Assembly (NCBI GenBank): GCA_947630605.1
Contig: CANRIO010000009.1
Location: 1 to 37,690, forward strand
Origin: an uncultured Clostridia bacterium
GTDB lineage: Bacteria > Bacillota > Clostridia > Christensenellales > Borkfalkiaceae
Length of the DNA stretch: 37,690 bases
Reading direction: 5' to 3'
Each line of letters opens with the position of its first letter. Positions within the stretch are counted from its first letter, which is position 1. A program made the translations under genes and the position numbers. Below, one piece after another: positions 1-8,027 of the stretch. A model generated the notes under the pieces. That model worked only from the letters and a program-made list of their open reading frames with translations, was not told the DNA's origin and did not search any database.

Positions 1-459
1 GGGTTCACGGACGATGGCGCGGCCAAGAGATACGCGCTGGCGCTGGCCGCCCGACATTTCCTTGGGCTTCCTGCCGAGGTAATCGGTGATGCCGAGGATC
101 TCGGCCGCCTCTTTTACGCGGCGGTTGATCTCTTCGCGCGGCATCTTGCGGAGCCTGAGGCCGAATGCGATGTTCTCGAAAACGGTCATGTGCGGATAGA
201 GGGCGTAGTTCTGGAACACCATTGCGATGTCCCTGTCCTTCGGCTCGACGTCGTTGACGACGAGATCGCCGATCTTGAGTTCGCCCGCGGTGATGTCCTC
301 GAGGCCAGCGATCATGCGGAGGGTCGTGGATTTCCCGCATCCGGAGGGGCCGACAAAGACGATGAATTCCTTATCCTCGATATCCATCGTGAAGTCGTTG
401 ACAGCCTTCACACCGTTGGGATACACCTTGTAGATGTGTTTCAAGCTTAAACTTGCCAT
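1..459 (-). CDS. msmK: Sugar ABC transporter ATP-binding protein, MsmK/UgpC type (3' part lies outside the window)
   Basis: This is the N-terminal 153 residues of an ABC ATPase that would power the MalEFG maltodextrin importer encoded upstream on the same strand. The start at 459 follows an AAGGA ribosome site and gives [16 protein letters not shown], the usual start of CUT1-family ATPases. Walker A is GPSGCGKS (residues about 37-44), the Q-loop lies in [16 protein letters not shown] (about 81-96), and the signature is MSGGQRQR (about 135-142). Walker B, the H-loop and the C-terminal regulatory (TOBE) domain lie beyond base 1. It follows the second-listed amylase gene by 51 bases and is probably the last gene of the operon seen here. 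The family call is firm. Whether it also serves other sugar permeases, as MsmK does in other Firmicutes, cannot be seen. Confidence 0.93.
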   Translation of the reverse strand, partial: MASLSLKHIYKVYPNGVKAVNDFTMDIEDKEFIVFVGPSGCGKSTTLRMIAGLEDITAGELKIGDLVVNDVEPKDRDIAMVFQNYALYPHMTVFENIAFGLRLRKMPREEINRRVKEAAEILGITDYLGRKPKEMSGGQRQRVSLGRAIVREP

Positions 460-510
460 GATTTTTTTCCTTCCCTGATGATTTATTTTGGGTTATTCAA
501 GCGGAACGCT

Positions 511-2373
511 TCAGGCGTAGACCGCGATGGAGTATGCGGGGAGCGACGTCGCCGTGGCCGTACCTGCGGGGCAGAGTGCCTTCTGGAAGGTGGTCCCTGT
601 GGGCGCGCTCACTGTCTTGTTGCCGTTTGTGAAATTGATGACGATATACACCGTCTGACTATTCCAAGTCTTTTTGATGGTGAGGAGACCGCCGTTATTG
701 GAGACCTTCGAGGGAGTGCCGCGGATGATCGCGGGGAACGCATTGCGGAGGTTGTTCGCCGCCTGATAGTAGCGGAGAATGCTCGCCTCATCTGCAATCT
801 GCTGCAGGGCCCCCGTGACACCTGAGTAGTTGGTCTTGTAAACCTCCCCATCTTCCGCAACAATCTTGGGCGGTTTGCTTGTGTCCCAAAGGAAGCCCAT
901 GCGCCTTTCTTCATCCGATTGCGACATTGTACGGATCCCACGCATCGCAATTTCATCGCCGTAGTAGGAGAAGGTGTTGCCCGTGTACATCTGTAAAAGC
1001 CCATAGGCAAACTTGATCTTTGTGGCGTTGCGGGCAAAGAGCTTATCTCCGATGCGGTCGGTATCGTGTTGATCGAGGAAAGGTGCGGGGATCTTGCCGT
1101 TGGCCCCACTGATCATGTTCTGCATAGAGTTGAAATAATTATCCGCCTTCGCCTGCGCCTGTGAACCGTTCGGAACAACAGTGTTCACGGCGTCTCCGAT
1201 CGTGCCATTGTGCCAGGGATTTTGATTGGCATTACTGTTCCCGGGGAAATATCCGTCCTCAAACCAGAAATAGCTGCTCGCATTCGTACTCTTGCAGTAA
1301 TTGTCGGTACCATCCGTACCGCCGCGGCCGGAGTAGACCTCGCCGATCACATAGATATCGGGGTTGTACTTCTTTGCCTCGGAGACGACCCAGTTAACAA
1401 ATTCCATGTTCTTTTGGGTCTTCGTCGCAACATTGCTCTCCTCGGAGAAATAATCCTTCACGGCATCGAGACGAATGCCGTCGATGTGATGGTCGTCCAC
1501 CCACAGCTTGATGACCTCGGCGAGCTTGGCTTTGACCTTCGGCTCGGCAAGGTTGAGATCGGGCATACCGCCGTAGTACTGCGAGCACTCGAACCACAAA
1601 CCATCGCGCTGTTCCCAGTTGCTCGTAGTGGGACGTGTCCTGCTGAAATGATAGAAGTTGTAATACTCGCTCGAGGTATTGTTACTCTTCCGCGCGGCAA
1701 GCGCTTGGTTCCACCACGAGCATCCACTGTCCGAAGTGTGGTTGAAAGCCAAATCGCAGATGACCTTGATGCCGATGGAATGAGCCTTTTCGATGAGCTC
1801 ATCGAAATCGGCAAACGTACCGTAGGCGGGATAGATCTTGAAGTAATCCTTCGCCCCATAGCCGTACTGTCTCGGCCAAGAATCGACGATGGGCGTCAGC
1901 CAAATGCCCGTGTAGCCCATGCTGCGGATGTAGGGAAGACGGGAAGTGATGCCCTTGAGGTCGCCGACATTGTCGCCATTGGAGTCGCAATAGGACTGCA
2001 CACCGATCTCGTAGAAGGTCCCGTAGTTGTCGTCGACATACTGTTCGGGAAGGAGCCCGTCCGTCGGAACATAGTAATTTTTGTCGCCGAAGGTATAGGC
2101 CCCGGTGGTGGGGTCGAACGGCTTGAGCTCGGAATCGCCACCGTTGTCGTCACCGTCACCGTTGCCGTTGCCGTTGTCGTCACCTGTGCCGTTATTATTG
2201 CCGCCGCCCATAGGCTCGCCGCCGTTGTCACAGATGCCATCGCCATTCCGGTCGATGTGATCATGGCTGCCTTCACCGCCGCCACCACCGCCGCCGCATC
2301 CGCTCAGGACGCAGACGAGCGACAACATGGATGCAACCGTAAGAGATGTTAAGATTTTGAATAACTTTTTCAT
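511..2373 (-). CDS. Secreted GH13 alpha-amylase-family lipoprotein with low-complexity linker
   Basis: A 620-residue glycoside hydrolase family 13 enzyme that would cut alpha-1,4-glucans at the cell surface. The signal peptide ends in VLSGC (C26), a lipoprotein site. Residues about 27-95 form a Gly/Asn/Asp-rich linker that includes DRNGDGICD, a calcium-loop-like motif. The TIM barrel shows all four GH13 regions: DLAFNHTS; DGIRLDAVKDYF with the catalytic Asp; VIGEVYSG with the catalytic Glu; and FLDQHDTDR with the transition-state Asp. The usual YHGYD motif near the N-terminus of the barrel reads QYGYGAKDY, a deviation from the neighbouring amylase. The start has an AGAGGT site. It lies 24 bases after the second amylase in the maltodextrin operon. 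The exact specificity (alpha-amylase, neopullulanase or glucosidase) cannot be fixed by eye. Confidence 0.9.
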   Translation of the reverse strand: MKKLFKILTSLTVASMLSLVCVLSGCGGGGGGGEGSHDHIDRNGDGICDNGGEPMGGGNNNGTGDDNGNGNGDGDDNGGDSELKPFDPTTGAYTFGDKNYYVPTDGLLPEQYVDDNYGTFYEIGVQSYCDSNGDNVGDLKGITSRLPYIRSMGYTGIWLTPIVDSWPRQYGYGAKDYFKIYPAYGTFADFDELIEKAHSIGIKVICDLAFNHTSDSGCSWWNQALAARKSNNTSSEYYNFYHFSRTRPTTSNWEQRDGLWFECSQYYGGMPDLNLAEPKVKAKLAEVIKLWVDDHHIDGIRLDAVKDYFSEESNVATKTQKNMEFVNWVVSEAKKYNPDIYVIGEVYSGRGGTDGTDNYCKSTNASSYFWFEDGYFPGNSNANQNPWHNGTIGDAVNTVVPNGSQAQAKADNYFNSMQNMISGANGKIPAPFLDQHDTDRIGDKLFARNATKIKFAYGLLQMYTGNTFSYYGDEIAMRGIRTMSQSDEERRMGFLWDTSKPPKIVAEDGEVYKTNYSGVTGALQQIADEASILRYYQAANNLRNAFPAIIRGTPSKVSNNGGLLTIKKTWNSQTVYIVINFTNGNKTVSAPTGTTFQKALCPAGTATATSLPAYSIAVYA

Positions 2374-2397
2374 GTTTTACCTCTTTCTCCCCGTAAT

Positions 2398-4044
2398 TTA
2401 TGCAAGGATCGCGATGCCGTAGGCGGGGATCTTGAGAGACGTGCCGTCTCCCTTGACAGAGCCGGATACGCAAATGCCCTGTTTGAGCGTGAGCGCACTG
2501 CCGAGATCCGTCACAGTTTCTGTCTTATTGGAGAAGTTGACCGCGATCGTAATCGTCTCTTCCTTATAGGTCTTGGTAAAGACGAGGACGTTTTCGTTTG
2601 CATTTGCCACGCGTTCGGGCGTTCCGCGCATGAGGGCGGGGAAGGCGTTGCGCGCATTGTTGCAGAGCTTGTAGTAGTTGAGAATGCTTCCCTTATCCTT
2701 GAGCTGCTTTTCCACACTCGGGAAGACGTAGTAATTGCTTAATGCATCACCTTGGATCTTTGTCGCGGTTTTCAAGCTTTGAGGATACATAACGGGGATC
2801 TTATCCGACCAATACATTCCAACGCGGACGTATTCATCAGCTCCGCCGGAACTGCTACTTCTGCCGATCGCGCCGATCTCGTCGCCATAGTAGGTGAAGT
2901 TGCTACCAGAATAGAGGGACAAAAGCCCATAGGCGAACTTGATCTTGTTCTCGTCGCGCGTCATGGTGCCGGCAATCCTGCCGACATCGTGATTGCCGAG
3001 GAAGGGCGTTGGAACGCATCCGTGTGCTTTATCGCTGACAGTCGCGAAGCTGCTAAAATAGCTGCTTGCCGCACTCGCAGGCTTGGGATCGAGCCTATGC
3101 ATCGCCGAATTAACCGTACTGACGACGTAACTCGAGGCTCCATTCTGTGCCACCTGGAAATCAAAGAAAGATGCGCCGCCAGAACCCTCGAAGAAATCGG
3201 AGATGTCACTTTCGCCCGACCATACTTCGCCGACGATGAAGGACTCGGCGTTCGGATCTTCGGAATGTACGGTCTTGTAGGCGGCGTCCGCCGTCTGCTT
3301 TACCCATTTGGTGAATTCCGCACTCTTTTTGTTGTCGCCCTCATAAAAGTGTAGCGCAGCATCAAGGCGGAAGCCGTCCACTTTTTCAGTCTTGATCCAA
3401 AATTCTATGATGTCCTTCAAGTCAGCGCGAAGATCTTTGCAGTCGAGGTTGAGGTCGGGCATGGCTTGGTCGAACTGAGCCTCGGCATACACATCGGGGT
3501 TTCTGCTATACTGGCGATACGTCTTGCCGGGATGATCTTTTATCGTCGAGAAATTATAGTAATTCGCGTATTTGCTCGTCGTGTCGCCGACGCGATATGC
3601 AGCGAGTCCATCTTTGAACCACTGATGATTGTTGGACGAATGGTTAAGAACAAGATCAATGATGATCTTGATGCCGAGGGAATGTGCCCTTTCTACGAGC
3701 TCGTCGAAATCCTCCATCGTGCCGTAGTAGGGATTTACATCCTTGTAGTCCGTCACATCATAGCCGTGATAGCTTCCTGTGGGATTGATGGGCATGAGCC
3801 AAATGCCCGTATAGCCCATGTCGCGAACATATTGAAGTTTCTCGGTCACGCCCTTGAAATCGCCGATGCCGTTTCCGTCGGAGTCGTAAAAAGAGCGAAC
3901 AAAGATCTCGTAGTAGTTATCGTACTGATCTTCGATGATATTTTCCTCAAGGAGATCTACGGAACCACCACCGCATGCGGCAAGCGGAAGAGCGAAGACA
4001 AGTGAAAGCAACAATGCAGAAAAGATTTTTGCAATCTTCTTCAT
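2398..4044 (-). CDS. Secreted GH13 alpha-amylase-family lipoprotein
   Basis: A 548-residue GH13 glucan hydrolase. The signal peptide ends in LAAC (C24), followed by only a short GGGS linker, so the catalytic domain is held near the membrane. Motifs in order: YHGYDVTDY, DLVLNHSS, DGFRLDAALHFY (catalytic Asp), FIVGEVWSG (catalytic Glu) and FLGNHDVGR. A short beta-sandwich domain C ends in the IPAYGIAILA tail, matching the IPAYSIAVYA-like tail of the next gene, so the two amylases are tandem paralogues. It starts three bases after the malG stop, with AAAGGGG as ribosome site, and so is cotranscribed with the importer. It presumably produces the maltodextrins that MalE binds. Substrate preference is not determined. 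Confidence 0.92.
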   Translation of the reverse strand: MKKIAKIFSALLLSLVFALPLAACGGGSVDLLEENIIEDQYDNYYEIFVRSFYDSDGNGIGDFKGVTEKLQYVRDMGYTGIWLMPINPTGSYHGYDVTDYKDVNPYYGTMEDFDELVERAHSLGIKIIIDLVLNHSSNNHQWFKDGLAAYRVGDTTSKYANYYNFSTIKDHPGKTYRQYSRNPDVYAEAQFDQAMPDLNLDCKDLRADLKDIIEFWIKTEKVDGFRLDAALHFYEGDNKKSAEFTKWVKQTADAAYKTVHSEDPNAESFIVGEVWSGESDISDFFEGSGGASFFDFQVAQNGASSYVVSTVNSAMHRLDPKPASAASSYFSSFATVSDKAHGCVPTPFLGNHDVGRIAGTMTRDENKIKFAYGLLSLYSGSNFTYYGDEIGAIGRSSSSGGADEYVRVGMYWSDKIPVMYPQSLKTATKIQGDALSNYYVFPSVEKQLKDKGSILNYYKLCNNARNAFPALMRGTPERVANANENVLVFTKTYKEETITIAVNFSNKTETVTDLGSALTLKQGICVSGSVKGDGTSLKIPAYGIAILA

Positions 4045-4047
4045 ATC

Positions 4048-4974
4048 TTACCCCTTTACACTGCCGCCCGTGACACCCTCCACATAGTACCTCTGCAGGA
4101 TAAAGAAGAGAATGGTGATGGGAAGGGAGACGACGACTGCTGCCGCGCAGAAACGCTGGAATCCATCATTATATTTTGCGAGGGATTCGCGCTGGATCAT
4201 ATCGCGGAGACCTACGGCAACGTTCCAATACTTTGGACTGCCGTTTGCGATAAGCGATGCAAACATGTACTCGCCCCAAGGCCCCATGAAGGAAGTAAGA
4301 ATGGTGTAAATGATGATGGGCTTGGAGAGCGGCAAGATGATTTTGAAGAAGATGGTCTGTCTGTTTGCGCCGTCTATTCGCGCCGCCTCGTCCAGAGACT
4401 TCGGAATGGTGTCGAAGAAGCCTTTACAGATATAGTAACCCATACAAGAACTTCCAACATAGACGAGGATGAGACCGACGATACTCATATCCTGTGTGAG
4501 ACCGATGAGCTGAAGCAGGAAATACATGGCCGTCATGGACATGAATCCGGGGAACATCCCGAGGATGAGCATGGCGTTCATGAGGGGCTTCCTCATCTTG
4601 AAACGCATACGGGAGAGCGCGTAGCTCGTAACGAGGACGATGACCGTCTGGATAACGGTGACCACGACCGCGATGAGAAACGTCCTGCCGTACCAATTCA
4701 AGAAGTTATAATCCCCTGTCGAAATCGGCTTGTTCGCCTTGCTCAGACCTTGATTCTTGAAAAGGCGAATATAGTTGCCGAAAGTCCACTTCTTGGGGAA
4801 GAAATACCTCGTCATGATACCAGGCTCCCCTCTCAGCGATTGCAGGAGCAGATACACATACGGAAACAACCAGATCACGCTGATCGCAACGAGGATCACG
4901 TAGATGACGGCATTCGTACTGCGTTCCACCGCTTTTTTGCTGCGCATTTTTTTCTGTTTCACGGAATTAGCCAT
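4048..4974 (-). CDS. malG: Maltodextrin ABC transporter permease MalG
   Basis: A 308-residue inner-membrane permease of the CUT1 sugar family. About six hydrophobic segments are visible, starting with VIYVILVAISVIWLFPYVYLL. The cytoplasmic EAA loop that docks the ATPase is EAARIDGANRQTIFFKIILPLSKP (its first part is the diagnostic EAAxxDGA). The protein ends in VEGVTGGSVKG, typical of MalG. The start codon overlaps the malF stop by one base (TAATG), so translation is coupled. It forms the channel with MalF, MalE delivers substrate, and an MsmK-type ATPase such as the one at 1-459 drives it. Linear maltodextrins are the inferred substrate, from the flanking amylases and malQ. Confidence 0.93.
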   Translation of the reverse strand: MANSVKQKKMRSKKAVERSTNAVIYVILVAISVIWLFPYVYLLLQSLRGEPGIMTRYFFPKKWTFGNYIRLFKNQGLSKANKPISTGDYNFLNWYGRTFLIAVVVTVIQTVIVLVTSYALSRMRFKMRKPLMNAMLILGMFPGFMSMTAMYFLLQLIGLTQDMSIVGLILVYVGSSCMGYYICKGFFDTIPKSLDEAARIDGANRQTIFFKIILPLSKPIIIYTILTSFMGPWGEYMFASLIANGSPKYWNVAVGLRDMIQRESLAKYNDGFQRFCAAAVVVSLPITILFFILQRYYVEGVTGGSVKG

Positions 4975-6488
4975 TACATGAAATCCTCCTCGTTCTTGAC
5001 TGCTTTGGAGCGGTTATACACGATGAGCGAGATGACCGCCGTCAGGACGAACATCATGATACTGATGACGGAAGCAATACCGTATTGCTTCTTATCCTGT
5101 ATCAATTTATACAGCCACGTGATTAGAAGGTCGGTTTCGCCCGCGCCTCCGGATCCTCCGGCTGCCATTGAAGGACCGCCGCCTGTCAATAGATAGATGA
5201 CGCCGAAATTGTTGATGTTTCCGACAAAGTTGCTGATGAGCGACGGCGTCGTAACATGCAACACATAGGGAAGGGTGATCTTGAAATACATGCGCACGGG
5301 GCCCGCACCATCGATCCTTGCGGATTCATAGAGGTCGGCGGGGATATTCATGAGGATGCCCGTCACCATGAGCATGGTAAACGGAATACCCACCCAGATG
5401 TTGACAACGATGACTGTCACTTTTGCAAGAACGGGATCTGTCAGGAATGGAATCGACGTCCCGAATAGCATGTTCAGCGCGCCTTCATCGGCAAGCATTT
5501 GGCTCATAAGAAGGAGGGAGACGAATTGAGGAACAGCGATCGTCATGATGAGAACTGTTCTCCAAAGCTTCTTGAGCTTGATCCCCTTCTTATTGATCAT
5601 GATCGCCACGATCATGCCGAGAATGTAGTTGGTGAAGGTCGCAAAAATCGCCCAGATGACTGTCCAAAGAAGGAGCTTCCCAAATACACGCCCGAAGTCA
5701 GTTCCACCCGAGAGACCACCGGCAAACAGCGATTTGAAATTCGCCCAACCTACCCAATCAAAGGTCTTGTTGGGGGGCATATGCTGCATGTCGTAATTCG
5801 TAAATGCCACAAAGACCATGAAAATGATCGGGAAAATCGTGAAAATGACAAGTCCGATCAAGGGGCCTGCAAGAAGCGTCTTGTGATATTGCGCGTCGGC
5901 GAGCGCATTGAGATCTTCCTTCGCCGTCGTGAGGTGCTGGTTGGCCTCCACATATTGTTGCACGGCATATGCCGCCTTGATGTTGGCATACCATGCATAG
6001 ACAAATGCGATAATGAAAATCATCGTGAGGATGCCGTACAACAAAATCAGCAAACTGTTATCTCCGACGACGGTGGGCAGTCTTTCACCTGTAACGGGAT
6101 CCTCTCCGCCCTGTATGGTGTCGCGCACCCCCAGAGAGCCAAACATACTTAGTTGCGCAGCGCCAAATGCGACCATGTATATGATAAATAAAATTTCAAA
6201 CACAAGGAACAAGAGCCCGCGCATGATCTGTTTTCTTGAAAATTGCGAAAACCCCATGACAAGGAAGGACATCCTCGTCTTCCAATCGCCATGGCGCGCC
6301 GCATTCCAAAGTGTTAAGAAAAACCTCTTGACGGAGTTGTAGATTTTGCGTGCAAATTTTGGAATCCACACGGTAAAAATGCTCAAAAATGCAACCGGAA
6401 GCTTTTTGAGAAATTGGAGGAAGTTATAACAAAACTTCTGCCATCCACTCATTCCCAGATAGTCCAGCTGCGAGACTGTCTTTGCCAT
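4974..6488 (-). CDS. malF: Maltodextrin ABC transporter permease MalF with long N-terminal extension
   Basis: A 504-residue permease, far longer than the roughly 300 residues of a simple CUT1 permease. The first 200 residues hold an amphipathic, basic N-terminus and two extra hydrophobic segments (GLLFLVFEILFIIYMVAFG and LLILLYGILTMIFIIAFVYAW) before the core permease starting near LLAGPLIGLVIFTIFPIIF. This extension is known in Gram-positive MalF/AmyD-type proteins. The EAA loop is YESARIDGAGPVRMYFKITLPY. I chose the start at 6488 (MAKTVSQ), not the ATG at 6503, because the GGAGG site at about 6496-6500 lies between them and suits only the downstream ATG. It lies after malE, beyond a strong hairpin, and is coupled to malG by a TAATG overlap. 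Confidence 0.92.
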   Translation of the reverse strand: MAKTVSQLDYLGMSGWQKFCYNFLQFLKKLPVAFLSIFTVWIPKFARKIYNSVKRFFLTLWNAARHGDWKTRMSFLVMGFSQFSRKQIMRGLLFLVFEILFIIYMVAFGAAQLSMFGSLGVRDTIQGGEDPVTGERLPTVVGDNSLLILLYGILTMIFIIAFVYAWYANIKAAYAVQQYVEANQHLTTAKEDLNALADAQYHKTLLAGPLIGLVIFTIFPIIFMVFVAFTNYDMQHMPPNKTFDWVGWANFKSLFAGGLSGGTDFGRVFGKLLLWTVIWAIFATFTNYILGMIVAIMINKKGIKLKKLWRTVLIMTIAVPQFVSLLLMSQMLADEGALNMLFGTSIPFLTDPVLAKVTVIVVNIWVGIPFTMLMVTGILMNIPADLYESARIDGAGPVRMYFKITLPYVLHVTTPSLISNFVGNINNFGVIYLLTGGGPSMAAGGSGGAGETDLLITWLYKLIQDKKQYGIASVISIMMFVLTAVISLIVYNRSKAVKNEEDFM

Positions 6489-6509
6489 GATTAACCTCCG
6501 CATATCTTA

Positions 6510-6541
6510 GATATGGGGCAAAGCGAGCTTTGCCCCATATC
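6510..6541 (-). promoter_or_regulatory. malE-malF intercistronic hairpin
   Basis: A perfect inverted repeat: a 14-bp stem (GATATGGGGCAAAG) with a four-base loop, between the malE stop at 6566 and the malF ribosome site. No run of T follows on the minus strand, so it is not a classical terminator. It more likely protects the malE message end from exonucleases, giving more binding protein than permease, as the intercistronic REP between malE and malF does in enteric bacteria. That role is inferred. Confidence 0.75.
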
Positions 6542-6565
6542 ATAACTTTAATGGATTTGATTCAA

Positions 6566-7828
6566 TTAGTTGGTTTTGGTTGCCGCATTCTTCAATGCCG
6601 TTACATATTGTTCAATACGAGTCTGAAGTTCCGTAGCGGTACCTGTGAATGTCTTGAGGAATGTGCCGAGGGAATCACCTTCGGACCAGTAGTTGTCGGG
6701 CATCGCGATTTGGACGACAGAGTGGGTCTGCTGCTGCATGAACGCAGAGATTGCCTTGTTCGCCTTAACCTTATCGAGAGCAGCAACTGCGGTGCTTGCG
6801 GGGCAAATGCTGTTATCGTCGAATCTCTTCTCCTGCATCTTATCGGAAGCAAGGAAAGCAGCGAGTTTGTGCGCTTCATTTACATGCTTGCTATAGCTGT
6901 TGACGCCATAGAGCTTGCCGCCCGCGAAGGAGTACCAAGGATAGGTCTCGCCATCGAGTGAGCTCGTCCAGTCGGGAAGGATGGTAGCTTCATACTTGTC
7001 GCCCCATGCGTTCTTGATGTCATCCGCCTTCCAGGTGCCGCGAACGATCGCACCAACTTCCTCGGAGCTAAGGTAGCTATCGATAACATCATCCGCACCG
7101 ACAACGACGGTTGAGTCATGAAGGAGATCCGCAACTTCCTGGGAACCAAGCTGGCCATAGGTGTATTCGCTTTCAGGTGCCTTCTGATCGAAATTAACTT
7201 GGACTTCTTTAATGATGGTCCCGTCAGTCTCGTCACGGACAAGGTCATAGGTGCCTCCCGCACCGAAGGTAAAGGAGTTCACATACCAGGAATTGGTGAT
7301 CTCAACGATAAACTTCACTTTCTTTGCCTTGCAAGCATCGAGCACGCCCTTGACGGTCTTCGCTTGCTCTGCGGACACAACGTCGCTCTTATAGTAAAGG
7401 AAGAAGCCATTGTCTGCAGAGTAAGGATAGCCATAATATTTGCTCCCGAGCTTACCAAAATCGATGGTCGATTGCGCCATACGAGACTGCAAAGCAGTGA
7501 CGTCTGCAGAAGTAAGCGGAGAAAGAGCGCCGATGGCATAGAGGTTTGCGACTTGGTCGTTCGCCCAAGCAAAGACGTCAGCACCCGACTGAGGGTCATT
7601 CGACATCTGGGAGAAAGCTTGGTCCTCACCGCAGACACCCACGCCAATCGAAAGATTGATATCGGGGTTCTCCTCTTTGAAAAGCTTAACCATCTCTTTC
7701 AAGGATTCCTGTTGTGCCGCAGGCCCCCACACTGTAAGGTCTGTCTTGCCGCCGCATCCTGCGAAGCCGGCAAGGCTCGTGGCCGCAAGAGCACCACATG
7801 CAATCAGAGCAATAAAACGTTTTCTCAT
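6566..7828 (-). CDS. malE: Maltodextrin-binding lipoprotein MalE
   Basis: A 420-residue extracellular solute-binding protein (family 1). It has a basic signal peptide and a lipobox ending GFAGC (C25), followed by GGKTDLTVWGPAAQQESLKEMVKLFKEENPDI, the typical start of CUT1 binding proteins. Later segments PYSADNGFFLYYKSD and GTWKADDIKNAWGDKYEATILPDW are family-like. It captures maltodextrins outside the membrane and delivers them to MalFG. The start at 7828 has a strong GGAGGTGAT site seven bases upstream. It is the first gene of the importer operon, about 200 bases after malQ. The substrate is inferred from context (amylases, malQ) rather than from binding-site residues. Confidence 0.93.
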   Translation of the reverse strand: MRKRFIALIACGALAATSLAGFAGCGGKTDLTVWGPAAQQESLKEMVKLFKEENPDINLSIGVGVCGEDQAFSQMSNDPQSGADVFAWANDQVANLYAIGALSPLTSADVTALQSRMAQSTIDFGKLGSKYYGYPYSADNGFFLYYKSDVVSAEQAKTVKGVLDACKAKKVKFIVEITNSWYVNSFTFGAGGTYDLVRDETDGTIIKEVQVNFDQKAPESEYTYGQLGSQEVADLLHDSTVVVGADDVIDSYLSSEEVGAIVRGTWKADDIKNAWGDKYEATILPDWTSSLDGETYPWYSFAGGKLYGVNSYSKHVNEAHKLAAFLASDKMQEKRFDDNSICPASTAVAALDKVKANKAISAFMQQQTHSVVQIAMPDNYWSEGDSLGTFLKTFTGTATELQTRIEQYVTALKNAATKTN

Positions 7829-8027
7829 CTAAAATCACCTCCATTTTTATTTTTATCATTTCGATAAAAGATGAGACATATTTTTCGGGGTTCCCCCGTA
7901 AATACCGATGGTCTGCGCCCGAAGAGGCGCTTGTCCCTCCTCAGTTTGTACCCGTTAAAAAGTCGAAATCGCACGAATTTTGTGAAAATCGTGCCGAAAA
8001 TCACGGGATTTTTGTGAGAAGTTCCAA
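7829..8027 (-). promoter_or_regulatory. malQ-malE intergenic region with several hairpins and a candidate operator
   Basis: About 200 bases that should contain the malE leader. Visible structures are: a near-perfect stem at 7972-7993 (CACGA with T/A-rich inner pairing), possibly a weak malQ terminator; a GCGCC/GGCGC stem at 7915-7930; a CGGGG/CCCCG stem near 7886-7898; and the palindrome TTTTATC-N5-GATAAAA at 7851-7869, just upstream of the ribosome site. The last could be an operator or a leader stem. I see no convincing sigma-A promoter here. A TTGACA on the minus strand lies inside the malQ end but has no -10 partner. No known riboswitch class was recognised. Confidence 0.4.

Noticed and set aside
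2145-2290. CRISPR-like or satellite repeat (GCCGTTGTCGTCACC runs)
   Set aside because: These are codon repeats of the Gly/Asn/Asp linker of the first amylase, irregular and in frame.
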